NCBI GenBank assembly: GCA_018389105.1
Contig: JACATO010001008.1
Span: 1-64,000 of the forward strand
Direction of reading: 5' to 3'
DNA from: Nautilus pompilius
Lineage: Eukaryota; Mollusca; Cephalopoda; Nautilida; Nautilidae
DNA length: 64,000 bases
Shown: one piece after another, positions 1 to 14,700 of the stretch
Layout of the letters: each line of letters starts with the position of its first letter
How positions within the stretch are numbered: the first letter of the stretch is position 1
The notes under the pieces: model-generated
Seen by the model: only the letters and a program-made list of their open reading frames with translations
Told to the model about the DNA's origin: nothing
The model's database searches: none
Program-made: the position numbers and the translations under genes

Positions 1-1544
1 TGCAAGATATCGTGCATATTTCTCAACAGAGTCATCGGGAATTGGTCACTTTTATTCTTAATTAAAAGTTCTCTCAGTTTTCAGAAAGTTAGCATCTGAC
101 TTCGACGCCTTCGCACCCTTTCTGATTAATATGCATTTATACAGCGATCTTCGGAGATCTGACTTTATTAAAAGAATTTCATAGCCCCCCCTCCAACTTT
201 TAATTTCTCGGTGGTGTTGACAAAGGATTATTTACGTTCAGCTAGAACCATCCCAGGTATTTCCTTTCAGTTTACTTTTTTCTCATTTTCGTATCGTGTT
301 ACCGCTACCTTAGATATTTTTTTTGTATTATTGATGTTTTTGTTTCTTTTTTTTTTTTAAACGCAAAAGATTTCCTGTTTTTCTCAGATCGTATACAGGA
401 TGTTTAGTCCCGTGAGGGACGCGTCCACGTGATTATAATGATTTATCGTCTTACACTTTGCTCTCCCCTGTTTTTTTTTGTTTGTTTTTATTTAAATTAT
501 TACCTCCCCTTTTTGAAAAAAAAAATGTTTCCGCATTCTGTAATACAGCTTGAAGTTTGAGTTCATTCAGAGAAAACAGAGATTTTAGAATTGAAAGTAG
601 AATTAATTTAATATGCATATAAGGCGAAATTTACCAGGGTCCGGGAGTCTATATGTTCGTGTGCTCCTACAAAAATGGAAATTTAACAATTACCATAAAA
701 TTAGAATTAGAAAATAGATTATGCGCTACTGGTGTAGGCGATTATCTGTTCAGTTTCTACCAAACTCCTGCTGGAGTGGAGAGATATGTACGGATGTGGC
801 TTTTAAACTGTTTGACATTCTCGGCGATGATGACAGCTAGAACTGGTACTTTGTTATCTGCAGTATCCGTTATGGCGCAGACAGACGTCTCTGAAATACT
901 TTAAAGAGCGCGGCGATAACATTTGCGAACGAACACCCACGTGTTATTGTTTTCTTGTTAACGAACAGGGTTTCTACATTATAGGTAGAAGCGGGTCGTC
1001 TGTCTTCATTTGTCACCACCTTGGACGACCGTCTGTCGCACGATGACGAGACCCTCGATTACGATTGCTGTGGCAATCGAAGTGGTTTAAGAAAATTTAA
1101 TTTAACATTGTTGAATAGACGAAGCGATCTGAAGATAGATACTGAGATGGATCGTCTTATAATTAGATATCTCCCATGTTTGTTTAGAGAGAGATTTGTT
1201 TTTTATAAAAATAATTTAGAGGTTAAATATATCTAGATCTCTAAGAGAGATCAGATAGCGATAGTATGATTATAGAATGAACGAACATTGAGCTCTAGAG
1301 ATTAGATTTAATATCTAATAAACATATATTCTCTCAAATCCAGATCTCAGGGTTAAATGTGTTGCTTCAAAGAGAAAAAGAGATTCGATAAATAGAATTA
1401 AATCCAATAGCTATATCACAATTTGTTCAGTTTCTCACTCTCTATTTTCAATTCTTCTATCTAAAATATATATCTCGCATATTTAAAATGTTGTTCTTGG
1501 TTTCTCTGTCCTCTATCTCTATAGATCTTCTCAGAGATTCTAGC
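1..1544. other. Non-coding, nothing recognised
   Basis: AT-rich sequence with T runs. From about 1180 to 1540 it turns into a degenerate AGAGAT/CTCT-rich approach to the CT tract. Short frames (for example 653-904) have no recognisable domains. Confidence 0.6.
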
Positions 1545-1755
1545 GCTGATCTCTCTCTCTCTCTTAAATTCTCTCTCTAGCCTAACATTTTCTACTCTCT
1601 CCCATCCTGTCTCTCTTTTCCATCTCTATCTCTCCCATGCTCTCGATCTCTCTCTATCGCTCTCTCGCGCGCTCTCCTCTCTCTCACTCTCTATATCTCT
1701 CTCTCTATCTCTCTCTCATCTTTCTCTCTCTCTCCTCCATCTCTCTCCCATCTCG

Positions 1756-1790
<35 letters not shown>

Positions 1791-2005
1791 TCTCTCCTTC
1801 TCTCTCTCTCATCTCTCTCTCTCTCTCTCTCTCTCTTCTCTTCTCTCTCTCTCCTCCATCTCTCGATCCCCATATCGATCTCTCTCTCTCTCTCTCTCTA
1901 CTCTCTCTCTCTCTCTCTATCTCTAGCTCTCTCTCTCTCTCTCATCTTTCTCTCTCTCTCCTCAATCTCTCTCTCTCTTCTCTCCATCTCTCTCTTTCCC
2001 ATCTC

Positions 2006-2078
<73 letters not shown>
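1545..2078 (+). repeat. CT-rich microsatellite tract
   Basis: Impure (CT)n with interspersed CAT and TCC variants, ending in an almost pure (CT) run of about 60 bases. Diffuse CT enrichment begins about 1440. Long open frames here (Ser/Leu-rich on +, Arg/Glu-rich on -) are artefacts of the dinucleotide repeat. Confidence 0.95.
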
Positions 2079-2082
<4 letters not shown>

Positions 2083-5000
2083 CGACGCCATTATTCATTC
2101 CCACCTCTCCTTTCCCTTTCAGTATTTCAGTACACAAGTGTAGCGGCACATTAACAGCTAATACGGGAAAGGAAATCTAAAAAAACAATGTAAAACGGGA
2201 GAGAGAATCCCTTGTTAGAAATGCTAGAAATGCGCGCATATCTCTGGTATTCGTGTACGAAAACTGTAGACATATCGCGTTGCGGAAACTCTGGTTTTCA
2301 TCAGCTGACCAGAAAAAAAAAAACCAGAAATGGAGTACCAATGTGATGTTTCCATCTTGGATTTATCAGAGGACGTGTATCCGGGACGCTTTGTTATCGG
2401 AGCAATACAGTTTATATATAAAAATACCCTAAGCCAGTTTTGAAGATTAGATCCGCTTCGCTTCGTCCCCATTTTTCTTTTCCTTTCCGTAAGTGATATA
2501 CAAATGGACACAGGTGCAGCAAAGAAAGATAACTCTGCATCTGATCCGAGAGACTACAGTAAGTAGCCATGGAATACTAGCTGACGGATGGAATGGGGAA
2601 TCGATAGCGAAAAATAAAAAAAAAAAAAAGTTAAACTCGGCTACGATATCTGCAGACTGATCGTCGAGTGAAATCGCGACGAAGGTTAATAAAGTGACGG
2701 GGAGAGGAAAGATACACGAAAACAACTTAAAGTCCTTAGCTTTCAACGGCTGTATCGTCACGTGATGCTCGTCAGGCTTCATCGGCTTCGGGTCCCCAGA
2801 CGCGACTGGTCACGGGTAACCAGGCACCTGTCGAGCTGACATGTTTATTTACGCTGTGAAGATGGCTGGATTAAGGAACGTTGTTACCATTACATGTCGC
2901 GATGCAGAAATACCCGACGATCGGGAACTACACGTTGATTACATTATCGTCTAAACGAATTAAAATAAATGATTCAACCCAGTAAATAATTCATGTGTTG
3001 ACAGTAGTAAAGTCGATCTGTCTAAATTCATTTTTTTTTAAAGACATTTCTTTCCATTGATTAATTAAATGTTTTCAATAATTGATTTCTAATTTTTACA
3101 GATTTTTTTTTCCATTAAAACAACTGTACTTCATTGCTGAGAGGCTATTAGAGAGATTTAAAAAAATCCTATTTCGCACTCACTGCAATTAAATGTCATA
3201 TATTTCATCTAATGGCGCCCACAATCTAATGGCACTAAAGATATTTTTAAAGGATTTTATCTGACCAGATGCTATGACCGAGTACATCGCCCATTCACCC
3301 GTAGAGGAAATCTCACAGTCTTCCTTATACCTGGTATTGGATACTCTTAGAATACACTTCCGTCTTTGACGGCGATCACCTTTCACAAGACCCTTCCAGG
3401 GAGCGCCCCAGAATAAACACGGAAGGAAAGCGACAGCCTTCTTTGCGCTGTAGATTCTGTTGACGCCGGAGCCAAGGCTTTGTCGAGAGGGAAGGCATAC
3501 ATGGAATAGCTGACGGTGTTTCCAATAACCGGTCCATCTGTCGCTGCGTTACTGCAAAGATGTTAGAAAGTGGAATAAACATGGCCCGTGAGCCATTAAT
3601 CTTTATGTTACGCCTCTTTCCAGACTGGGTTATCAAATGAAAGCAGAAGATGAAAGATCTTGTTGACACGTTCTTTTAAATAATCGGCCATTTGATTTCG
3701 ATTAGCGGGGGGGGGAGGGAGAAAATATGCACTGACCTGCTGTTAATAAAATAAAAGAGGCTTTCGAGTAGATGGGAATGGAGATTTATTTACTCTTGAG
3801 TAATTCTGGCAGATCCACACGAAACGAATCTAGAAATTAACCTACGATATATCATGCCTTTGTAAGCGCGGATTCTGCTTATCACAAAGCAAGGCTTCCA
3901 AATGCAGCACCTTCCGCCGGATGTAATCCGGGTCATAGTTACGTCATCAGCTACGTCATTAATTACTCGCTGGCTTTTAAAAATGTCCGCACAGTTATTA
4001 AACGAATTACTAATTATCAAATGCGTGTATCAGAAATAAATAATCAAATATTTTGATATCGAGACGTTGATCGTAGTGTTTTTTTTGTTTTTATGTAGGC
4101 TGCCTGTATAAATCGTGAAGTCATTCCTTCCTTAATATATAATGCAACGGGCTAATTTGGTAAAGGAGAAGATTGTACTCTGAGTTCCGATCGCTTTGTT
4201 GGTTCTTCTTGAGTGCATTTATTAAGCATATCATGTTAAATTCCAATATTATTAATGTTCTTTTTTTTTTTCACAATCATATAAATGGTTTGGACTTAAT
4301 TAACTGAGAGGCAAAGAAAATGCAATTCAATTCACATTCATCTTTTTTTTTCTCTTTTTTTCAAGACAGAAAAAGAAATAATAATAATAATTAATGTTCG
4401 CTTTTTGTGTGCGATTGAGTTCCTTAGTCATCCTGACAGATAAAAGTTATGGTTTTTTCCCTTAGAAAAAGAAAAAAAAGGCAATAAAAAATAAATGATC
4501 TTAGGGCAGACTGGTGAACGTTTTTGCATGTTGGCGGATCATGGCTAATCGATCTTTACGTATCAAGTTCTGGACTATGGTTGTCTAAACAAAATTGGCA
4601 TTTGCCATTTCTGCTTGATAGAGTTAATTAATAAATCCGTTGTTGCATTTATTCAGAAAATAAATATGATTGGTGCGCATTGGTAAAGTGGACGTAAGAG
4701 AGAGAGATCACACGATTGCCAATACAAAGGTCACTACACGCACACAATGAGAATTGTGTAGAGGTACAAACACATCTATATATGTATTTTATCTTTCCTT
4801 AGCATGACGTCAAATATACAGCAGTTCCGGTACTACAATTTAACCAGTCAGGAGGTTCTTTTATTATTGCACCGTAAAGTCTAATTGCCCTTAATCATTT
4901 CCGTGTCATGCTTCAAAGAAGAAACAGAATTCCTAATCAAAGTGATTTATTGTCCTCCTGGGTGGGGTAGTTGTTGTATTTTTATATTCTCTCCATGGCA

Positions 5001-6340
5001 AACATTAATTCAATCTCTAAATCATTGCAAAAAAAATTCAAAACAAAGAAAGCGAGAGTTACTGAGATTTTTGGAAAAAAATAATTTTTGTCTAAAGAAT
5101 TGGTCGAGTCGACTTTGACGCCCGTGGACGATCACGATGATTGCTGAAAGAGGTGGGTTCACGGAAAGTCTAGCAAAGATACTCTAAAAGTGACAACGCA
5201 ATAATATCTGAATCCTCGTGGGGATTAGTAAAACTCGTCCTATGCCAGCGTTTATCGTTGTAGTGGGATCTTTCGTGTGCGCGAATTTAATCTCGGTTAT
5301 CAATCCACGTCCTCTAAACGGAAAACGAACGAGCTAATACACAGAGAAGAAAGGGAAGAAACACGAAATCGGTTATTCGAGTATATGTTGAATATAAAGT
5401 GAATTTTGTTTTCCATACAATATCTAGACAACTCTGAAAATATTGTTACTTATCTGCGTTAGTATCCATCGGAGAAGGGAAGGCCAGCAAAGTAATTTTA
5501 AAAACTGAATCTATTAAAACAACGAGATCTATTGCTGCAAAGTTACGTATAGTTTACATTCTTGAAGTACAACAACACCATGCATTTAGAGTTTTTACTT
5601 TAAGAAGTTTATTATTAATTAGATGTCCAACCAAAAAAAAAAACAAATCAAATCTGTTGTATGATACGAAATCTGTCGGATTCCTTTGCAGGTCGGGTCC
5701 TAAGGCTTTGCAATCTTCATGAGCTGTCAAGATGAAAATAAGTGACTGATTCTGCTCATTAATTCGCTCGTGCTGTCGCTGTTACTCATATCTCAATGTT
5801 GTTTTTGTTTAATTCTCTCTTTGCTCCGTATCAGTTATAACATGGATTAATTCTCGCCCCGCCGTGGTACGGAAATCTTTATTGGAGGGGTGGGGTAGCT
5901 ATGCGCCAGAGCCAAAGATATTGGAATATTATCGAATGGAGAAACACGATCCGGATTTTTCTACATCAGTTTATTCGTTTGGCGCCACGGTCGCAATCGA
6001 AGAGTAAGGAGATATTCGGCGATGGCCTAGAAGAGTTCGGATACAACCAGACGGGTTTTGCATTAAGGAAAGGCAACAGCATGAATATACGACGAAGTTG
6101 TCTGTTTATTTTCCAAAGACAAAGCTCGCTGTTGCATCCGTGGTCCGGACAGCGGACGAAGTACCTACATGGCCGTCCGCATCTTTTCCATGGAACTCTG
6201 CCATTCCGCCATCAAGGAAACCATCCTGGTTGCTTTCTTCTTTTTTTTTCCTTCAGAATTTTGTCTCTGTTTGTTTGAATTTCGACTTGAACGAAAGCAA
6301 AGCGACGCCAAAACCTAATGATCTTCGTAATTTACATAGA
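2079..6340. other. Non-coding, nothing recognised
   Basis: Mixed AT-rich DNA with T and A runs and a G9 run at 3707-3715. Minus-strand frames at 2447-2782 and 3376-3669 and the plus-strand frame at 5901-6278 look like chance frames without motifs. Confidence 0.5.
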
Positions 6341-6388
6341 TGGGTGGCAAATCTTTATTTTCCAAGGTTCGAATCCCAAAATGGTTTG
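6341..6388 (+). repeat. tRNA-like B-box fragment
   Basis: GGTTCGAATCCC (6366-6377) is a perfect B box. GGTGGCAAATC upstream is a weak A box at short spacing. Probably a truncated SINE head. Confidence 0.3.
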
Positions 6389-7004
6389 CAATCGCTCCGG
6401 TTCTTAACCGGTGGCCATTTTTCTTCCTTGTAGATCCTCCTCTCTCCCTCTTTTTTGTTCAGTTTAGGAAATTCTGCACCCGCTACCATATTTGATTTCA
6501 TCTGACGCCTATCATTTGCATTCGAGCTGCAGTTATCTGTCTTGGCTTTGATTTTTTTTATTTCCTCCTCCCTTCCTGCCTCATACCATTGTTCTTCCGG
6601 GTGGCTAGAACTTGTTCGGGCAACAGCAAGATAGTACTACAAGAAATACTACCACGTCTCACTAATTTTTTATTTGGGGTGCAATCTCTTGTCTTGGTTC
6701 TGATGATGTGCAGCTGTCTTTCAGGAACTATAGAGAAGTTCTGGTATAAATATTTTCTCTGTGTTTTAGGAATTACCGTTTTCCGGTTTCCTTCTTCGTA
6801 AGTAACTTCTCCGTATTTTTAATACATTGTTGTTGTTGTTTAAGTGTAATAGCCTGATGGTTTGTTTGTTGTTTTTTTGTTTATAAATATTTAGACTTTA
6901 GAGAATCAACGTATCGAAGAATTCGCAATCGTTTATCGGTCTTATCTATAAAGCTTTCAAATGTTCCTTTAAGTAAATATTCTTAATCCTTTCACAGACC
7001 GGCA

Positions 7005-7142
7005 CGCTGGTCTGCCGCTTTGACTAGTGGACTGTTGGCCGGAGTTTGAATCCCGCTGTGAATGGGCGATTTGGTATACTACCCTGGAATAGCGTTTTTT
7101 CCCTCTTTTCTATAGTCAGTTTCCTGTATTCTCTCTACACCT
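7005..7142 (+). repeat. tRNA-derived SINE-like copy
   Basis: GACTAGTGG as remnant A box and GGAGTTTGAATCCCGC as B box. The downstream GATTTGGTATACTACCCTGG parallels GGTTTGGTGTACCACCTCTC in the 52.8-kb copy, suggesting one family. Confidence 0.4.
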
Positions 7143-10100
7143 AAGAATTGATTTGCTGTTGGATTTCGATCAACGTGGGGGGGGGAGATATTTCTACTTT
7201 CAATTTTGCAAGTTGGTTCATTTTCTGCAGGCGAGAGAACACTCATTAACAATTTCAGTTGGAAGAAAAGTTAATTATCGATGGCAGGCACTTTCGAATA
7301 CGCGCATTTTGATGAGATTTTTCAAAACTTCTCTATTATTATCGTTGTCATTTCCCCCCCCATTCTTTTATAAATCGATTATTGGCAATTCCAGATCAAA
7401 GTACTCGAACATTCTATGATCACACAGCCCTAGATGCTTACTTCGTGTCCCACTTTTAATGACGGGAAAATGCTTCTCCCTTTCTTTGCTCGTCGCCCTT
7501 GAAGTTTCAGCAGAGAGAACAGCATCTTACTTCTGACGTGCCTAATGTTCCGCTAACAGTGCTGTCACACAGCAGAATCACATCCTCTTTCCCCTTCACT
7601 TCTTTGTGCTCTTACGGTTCTTATTGATTTTTTCATGCGTGCACGATATGTATCCTATAAATTGGAATTCGCATTTCACCCGTGGCCTCGCACCTCTTTG
7701 ATTTTGAATTTCGCTCATTTAATAATGCCAGATCCTTGCTATTAGCCACGTATGTCTAGTAAAACATGCTACCAGCGCGGGGTGTGATCAGCATACTTAT
7801 TCGCTTTGTGTCAGGTAGATATTTCCAACCTTCCACGTCACTGGGGGTGAATACGATAACTGAATCATGCAAAAATAATAAAAAAATGTAGAAATCACGA
7901 TTCCAAACCTGCAGTTGTTTCAAAAACGGTGTCTGCAAACATCCAACAGTATTGTAGGCAGACATGGTGTTTTTCATATGGATCGTCTCCCTAGTTATAA
8001 GCAATGTAAAAGCCAAAGCTAAGTGAAACTAGCAAATGAGAGTTTTATTATTTAGATTACCACTGGGGATACGATAAAGACCATCAGCAAATATTATATC
8101 CATTGGTTTCCTTCCTTACAAAGAAGTAAAATCCCGGAAGGGGCGCTTTTTCCTTAAAACATATCCGTCGAGATTTCCATTACTCGTAACATCCTTGTCT
8201 TACATGGACAATATCTTAGTAAATATATTATTCATTCGTCTTTTTTCTTTTCGTGAAGACTTGCGTTTTTTTTTAAAAAATTTCGAGAAATCCAAGTGAA
8301 AATTTTTAAATAGTTAAAGGAACAAGAGTCTTTGACCTGCATTACGGATAGTCAGGGCACGACCTCATTGCCGAAATAATCGAGCACACTTTATCGGAAC
8401 GTGTGCCGGTAATCAATCAATTGAGTGTTATTGACTTGATACTTCACAGATCCCCGTCTTGTGGGAATGAGACTAAAAAAATGCATTAACGTCGAAACCA
8501 GTAATTACTTAATGGCAGCGCAGAAGGTGGTGAGACTGCCATGGACGCGAAGTTGTTTGTGATTTTTCTGACAGGAGAGTTACCTGTTACGCCATTGACC
8601 ATGCGGGGGTTTGAAACGCATAGTGTACTGAATGTTTTTCTCTGGTTTAGTGATATAAGAATTTATAACAAAAATCTTTCTAATGATGTAGTAAATCAGG
8701 TGCCGTCTGGTTGGCCTCTTAGCGTAGTTAAATACTAAAAATTCCGCTTTAGTCTATTATTTCCGCGCAGTCGTGGGGGAAAAAAAATGGTTAAAATCAA
8801 ACTGTATTAAATTTAAAATAATTAATTTCAAGTAATTAGGCCGAGAATTTTTTTAAAAAAATGACTCGTTTGCTGAGTGGAATTTTATGCTTCCGGTTGG
8901 TCTGCAGACTGCTTCCGGAAGTTTCACTTTAAACATGTGGAGAGGGATGGAGTGCTAGGAATACAAGAAACTCTTGTTTAGAGGGGAAAAGATCAGATTA
9001 AAAATAGGAAATGTGTTTATAATAGATAGTTAGCTTTAAGGATTACCCCTTCGTTATGCTATCTTTGATGGCACGGAATCAAATCCGGCCCGCGCACACC
9101 CGTGTAATGCCAAGAACACATTAACCTTCGAGCCAAGAAGATACTCCAAATGTTATTAGAATTTTAAAACCTATACGACCCGATAGATGTCATTTAAAGG
9201 GTTCGTCGCAGCGTACTTGCAATGTCATAGCGATGATGTCAGCAGTGGGAGCAGTGCCGTCGGTTGTTCAGCACACGGTGAAGTAGGTGTGACTTTCCAT
9301 CAGAAGACTGGTTTGTCCGCGTTACCCGGTTACTTAAAATCTATTCCGAGCAGCGACAGAAGCAGCCAAGGTCTCTGACGACCCGATTAAATGCTTACGG
9401 AAACCGACGTTTGCGATGATATCAGAAATATATAGGGATCAGTTAAGATGAATGAAATATATACTGTATTATGGCGGACTGTACATTAAACTACTCATTT
9501 GTATACTCTTGCTTGCTTTTAAGATCATAGTCTCTGTTATGGTTTGGGAGGGTATCACCGCCACACACGTTTGTGCTGAACGTCCAGGTGTCGTCTTAGA
9601 AGGACTGCAGTATAATATGCACTTCAAAATTTGCTAAGGATCGAAGATAATTGCAACCAAGGCTGTTTGTAAAATTAAAAAAATATACCTGATACGGAAC
9701 TTCCTGTATTTATTATTTAGTGAAATTAAAAACAATTACTTAGACAATGAATGACACGTGTTGGCAGTAGGTAGCACCTGATTTTATCAGATTCCCATTC
9801 ATCAGCCCTGAGATCATCTGGTAATTTCTGTAAGTAATGCGGCGGTCATGTCTGGGAGTGGAGAGCTTGAAATGCTTTGGATCTGTTCTCGTAGAAAATC
9901 CTGACCCGGTTTTCATTTCAGCTGACGGGTGTCACCCAGATTTTTAAAAGGCCTGAGGCTTCACCGCCTTCCTGTATTGAAAGTAAGCCAGAAGGTTGAC
10001 ATAGAACAATGGATGCTTCCCTGAAGAAATCAAAGACAGTACTTTAAAAAAAAAAACAAAATGCCATATTCTGATCTATCTTTTTTTTCAAGATTCCGTT

Positions 10101-10747
10101 AAATGCTTGCTTCTGAAAGAAAGAAAAAAACTAGAACTAACGTCGCCAGGAGAAAGAGCTTGCAGAAGAATCAGTGAATGACCCCATTTTCGTATTGCCG
10201 TCAATCGAGTCTCTACGGCGCCGAGAATTGTGCAGGCCTCTGCTGCTGTAGCAGCCAGAAACCCCGAAGTAAAACCAGAACAGCAGTCATGTGCTTGTCG
10301 TTGGTTTCCTACGAAATCTTTTTACTCGTTTCAATATCGTTTTCTCTCCTCGGTGGACGGTTTTGTACGGTCAGGATAATTACGAGGTAACGGTATGCAG
10401 ACGTGACTACGTACTTATCTTTCTGTACGAATGGGCTTCCATACCTCGGTCTCGATCCGAACCTGTTTTCTAAATCGTAAGATGCTCGACCTCTTGTCGG
10501 TTACTTAGCTTTAACGGAATTTGTTCTGGGCTTTTAAAAAGCATTTAGTACGAACGCAAAATCAATCTCACCTTTTCTAGACTAGTTCGAAAATTTCATA
10601 TCACCTTATTAAAAGGTTGGAAGCTAAGGAACCTATCACCGCTGTCAAAATTTAGATCTCATAAAGACTGTTTTCGAGTAAATTGGTGTGAAATTGCATT
10701 ATATGTTTTTACTGTAATGGCTTCTTTTTTATCGTACAAGCGACATG

Positions 10748-10830
10748 AATTGGTCTCGAACTCATAGTCCCCCCTGGTCGCTTCTCCGACCGACACTCTA
10801 CCCGTCTGTCAGCGCCTTCCTACCACCGAA
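10748..10830 (-). repeat. tRNA-like SINE head, reverse strand
   Basis: On the minus strand GGGTAGAGTGTCGGTCGG is A-box-like and GAGTTCGAGACC (complement of 10752-10763) is a B box. No tRNA cloverleaf closes properly. Confidence 0.35.
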
Positions 10831-11559
10831 GTGATGGGAAATGCCCTAACTAACTTTTCTTCCTTCTCGCTAGACTTACCAACGGTTCCAAGCCCGCTAA
10901 CTGCTAACCGTCAATTAAAAAAGACAATTTTAATCAAACGTCATTGCTTCCATCAGCTCACCTACGTTATGCTAAAAGTAGATTAGTATGCTAATTAGCT
11001 GAAAACTCTCAAACTTTAATTCCTCCATTGCCAGTAAACTACGTTTTCTGAATGCTTAAAAATCGCACATAAGTACAGAATTATAAACGTTTGTCATGGT
11101 TTGGTACACGAGCATATATAGGTAGTATAGCATGTATGTGGCAACCCTCCTTTCGTTGTTTTTGTACTGTAGTCTCGCCATTCTTAGAATATCATCAGCA
11201 AAATAAGTTAAGAAAGGTCGACTTTACAAGTAATAAGTTACGCTGAATACCAACTAGTAGATGTTAGTTTTCCCGGATCTTTGAGCTTTCACTCCTCGAT
11301 GCCGTGTTCCAACAGACTTTCCTAACGCAAACAGTATATACTGAGAATAGTTAGTTATGGCGACCTACGCTTTCTACAGAATATTGGAGCATTAACGACC
11401 AAGGCTACTTACTGCTCATCTTTAAAAAAAAACAAAAAAAAAACGCGATATAACAAAATGACAGCTTTTAGTACTCTTCCTGCTGATGTATCATTATACT
11501 GCAGCAGCGGCACTGTAGAAAAGAATGATTGGCATCGTAATGGGTCGCACGGAGTCTCT

Positions 11560-11740
11560 AAAATGGCCACTTCGCCTGGAGAAAATTTTAACGTTTCGAA
11601 CGACAGCCCAGCAGTTACCGTAATTTGATGCCGTCTAACGTCCGATTGCAGTCGCTGACAGAGCCGGTCCGCTGATCACAGCGCGCTGGTAGTTAATGGC
11701 TTCTACTGAGGGCATTAATGTAATCGTGACGGGCTGAGCT
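11560..11740. other. Non-repetitive island, possible conserved non-coding element
   Basis: Balanced composition, no long frame, no repeat similarity, with homeodomain-like TAAT cores (GTTAATGG, GCATTAATGTAAT). Conservation cannot be judged from one sequence. Confidence 0.2.
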
Positions 11741-14700
11741 GCTTTTTTTTATGTTTTTTTAATTTTAGGTAGACGGCGCGTGCACTTGTCGTCTTAAACA
11801 TTTGAAGTCAGTTTGACGTAGCGTGTTAGCCGGAGTAACAAAGAAATACAAATTATAAAGCTGTTTGATCATTATTATTATTAATATTATTCACCTGTGG
11901 AGATGGACAAAAGTAAGCAAGCTGACGAAACCAACGAGGTTTATAATACTGCGCTTATTTTAAAGCAGAGATTTCATTTTTTTTAATATGAATTTATTAT
12001 TTATTAATTTCCTAATTTTGTTTTCCCTTTTTTAAAAAAAAAATATTTGGCACCAATATTTTAAAAGAAATGCCGATCACATCTGTAACTACTTAAAATG
12101 GTCCACAAGACATCTAGGCATCTATAGTTTCGGTGACGGGTAATCCAGAGATAATATAGGGTCCCGTTGTTTTCCGTTTCCTCTGTGAAAGTTACAGTGG
12201 AAGGTTTGAGGCCCTGTTTAAATTTCTTTGAAAGATACGAAATTTCTGCAAAACAACTCATCTTTAAAAAGTTAAACCACAGTCAAGGGTTTTGTGGTGC
12301 AGTGTTCGGCTGTACCGGAGGTAAACCCTAAGAAATGTGGCATAGATTAGCTACGTCGAGATGGGAAAGCTGAGGAAGGAAAGAAATACGAAGGAATTGC
12401 CACCTAATGCAGAAGACTGTTGTGGTATCTGTGGAACACTGCGCTTCTGAAATCGGCCGTTGCAGCTATTTCCTTCAATGGACGTTTTTACCTATATCAA
12501 TTTTGTCTTCATCTCTCTCAGCATCCTTATCCTCCCCCCTTCCATATCTTCGATTTCGAGACAAAGCGCTATGCCATAATCTATCCCCGGTTGTTCTCCG
12601 TCTGCAAGTTATTTAAAATATTTGCCACTTTCTTCTGCGCACTCACACACGAAACAAAACCCACGATGCAAATCTCACTAGAATGACGTCATAGTAGCAA
12701 TTATTATCCGTATACCTGCTTCAGTCAAATCAGGTTTCTTGTAATTCGTTTTGGTCTCCGGATACTTCGCTTTCCCTACCGCTCTAAACTTAAAGGATAT
12801 AATAGATTATTAGACTTACATGGTGCACTTAAGCGACTAAAACAATCGCGTGACACCTCCACGTCATCATCGCTCGCCTTTGAATTCATCCAACGTAAAG
12901 AGGCTTTTAAGAAGATATCCCCAATACAACGATTATGAGAGTTTTGGAGACCTCGATCACTGTAATCCTCTTGCCACAAATTCCTATATTACCTGCAGAT
13001 AATAAAAACGGCGAGGGATCGTTTAGTTACAGTGAAGGTCGAAAAGAAAAATTAATAGTACGTCATGAATTCGCTTTGCAAAGTCAGTGAAACAGAATCA
13101 CTAACAGCATCAATTCGAATTCCTTGATGTTGAGAATTCAAGCAAGTTAATACATTACAGACTCGAGTTACAGGCATCGTGGAGCTGGTGCGTGATATCA
13201 TTACATTTGTTTTAACTGTTGATATCATAGAAGACGAACGTGTGTGGCAATTCGAGCCATACGATATAGCAGAGAATCGCTACTGCTTTTTTTTTAAAAA
13301 AAATCCGATTGAAGTGGAGAATTAAAAGTATTAAAACGATCACGATACTAACGACTTTTAAGATTGTTCGTAATATTTATAATTGCTTACTCTTTTTTTT
13401 TTCCTTTATAATAAACACAACATTCTATATTACATTGTGTTAGCCGGTAGTAATCAGATGTAGCTTAAATATAAAGCATATTATTTAATATTGATTTTAC
13501 AAAGAAAGCGGATCACGCATAATGAGTTCAGAGAGAACTCTGCGGAGGATTCTGGGATAGCTTTACTTTTTTATTTTTTTTAAAGAAAATTTATTTATTG
13601 CGCCAGGTTCTTATCTCGACCGAATTGCTTACCGCCCTAACAGCGGTCGATGTACGAGCATTAATAGCTAAGGCTCTGGCCGGCATTGTTAGTTGTTCAG
13701 TTGTTTACAGCGAGCCGGCCGACTGTTGGCGCCGAGACTGTCGCTATATCATCTCAGTCTGGCCCGGTGAGCCGGGACCGCGTGTCGACTACGGCGTAAA
13801 TATCCGGGCACGACCTGCTGTCGACAGGCCAGGAGAGAGAGAGAGAGTGGTCTTATTGTACGACGATGCCCGGAGCTGCTGCTGCGGTTAACAAATACTT
13901 ATTTGTTATCATGCTGCGGTGATAATGGGCTACCCTCTCGCGCGAATCGAGAACTTTCTCCCTCTTTCTAAGTTCGTTTTTCAAATATATATATATATAT
14001 TACACGAAAACTAATTTCTCGTTCATTTAGCGGGACCCCTCCGCGTGCTGACAAGCAAACGGTTCGACTTGCTAAGCAGAATAACACGTTTTCCCAGGCC
14101 CCAAACCCGAGCCCAGCAAATCAATCTCTCAAAACAAAATCTGAAAGCATTTATGTTAGGCCGAGAAGTAGCTAGGTAAAATGTAGAATTGCTTTAGGCG
14201 TAAGTCTTCTATGTAAAGTCATAAATATCATAAGCTACGTTGTAAGCCATTTTCCTGCAGCCCCCTAAATGTCAGGTATTTTATTGTCGCAAAGGATCTA
14301 ATATAATTCGAGTTCTAGTCGGTGTCCCTCCTAGTTGAGTCGTGTAGCTTCAAGACTGGCGATTTTCAGGGGGGGGGGCACTAATTCCTCTCTTCTTCCC
14401 AATAACTTGCCCTATACCCACTGCTACCCTCCTCTCTCCTCCCACTCCCCGAGAACTTGGATTGTCGATGTTTTGATAGGGCCAATAAAAGTTAATTAAG
14501 AACATCTAATGGACTTTACAGAAAATACAGCTGTTCATAATGGACTGGTCAGAGTGGAGAACATTTAGCGGACTGGCAGGAGAATAGCCCTCCAAGCTGG
14601 GAGAACTGCCAGGCTCAATTGTCACTGATTGATAAGGCTCTTAGCGAGTCTGATGATTAGATTAAAGGGGCTGAGACTGCAACCCAACGGGAGGGGTAAT

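Larger units (their letters stand above)
6389..11559. other. Non-coding apart from two SINE-like fragments
   Basis: Besides the tRNA-like copies at 7.0 and 10.75 kb, I see only short frames without motifs and homopolymer runs, including C8 near 7355. Confidence 0.5.

Noticed and set aside
1637..2149. Long open frames on both strands in the CT tract
   Set aside because: Dinucleotide repeats avoid stop codons; the Ser/Leu and Arg/Glu proteins are translation artefacts.
13598..13891. 97-codon frame in a GC-richer block
   Set aside because: No recognisable domain, no splice context, composition explained by local GC.
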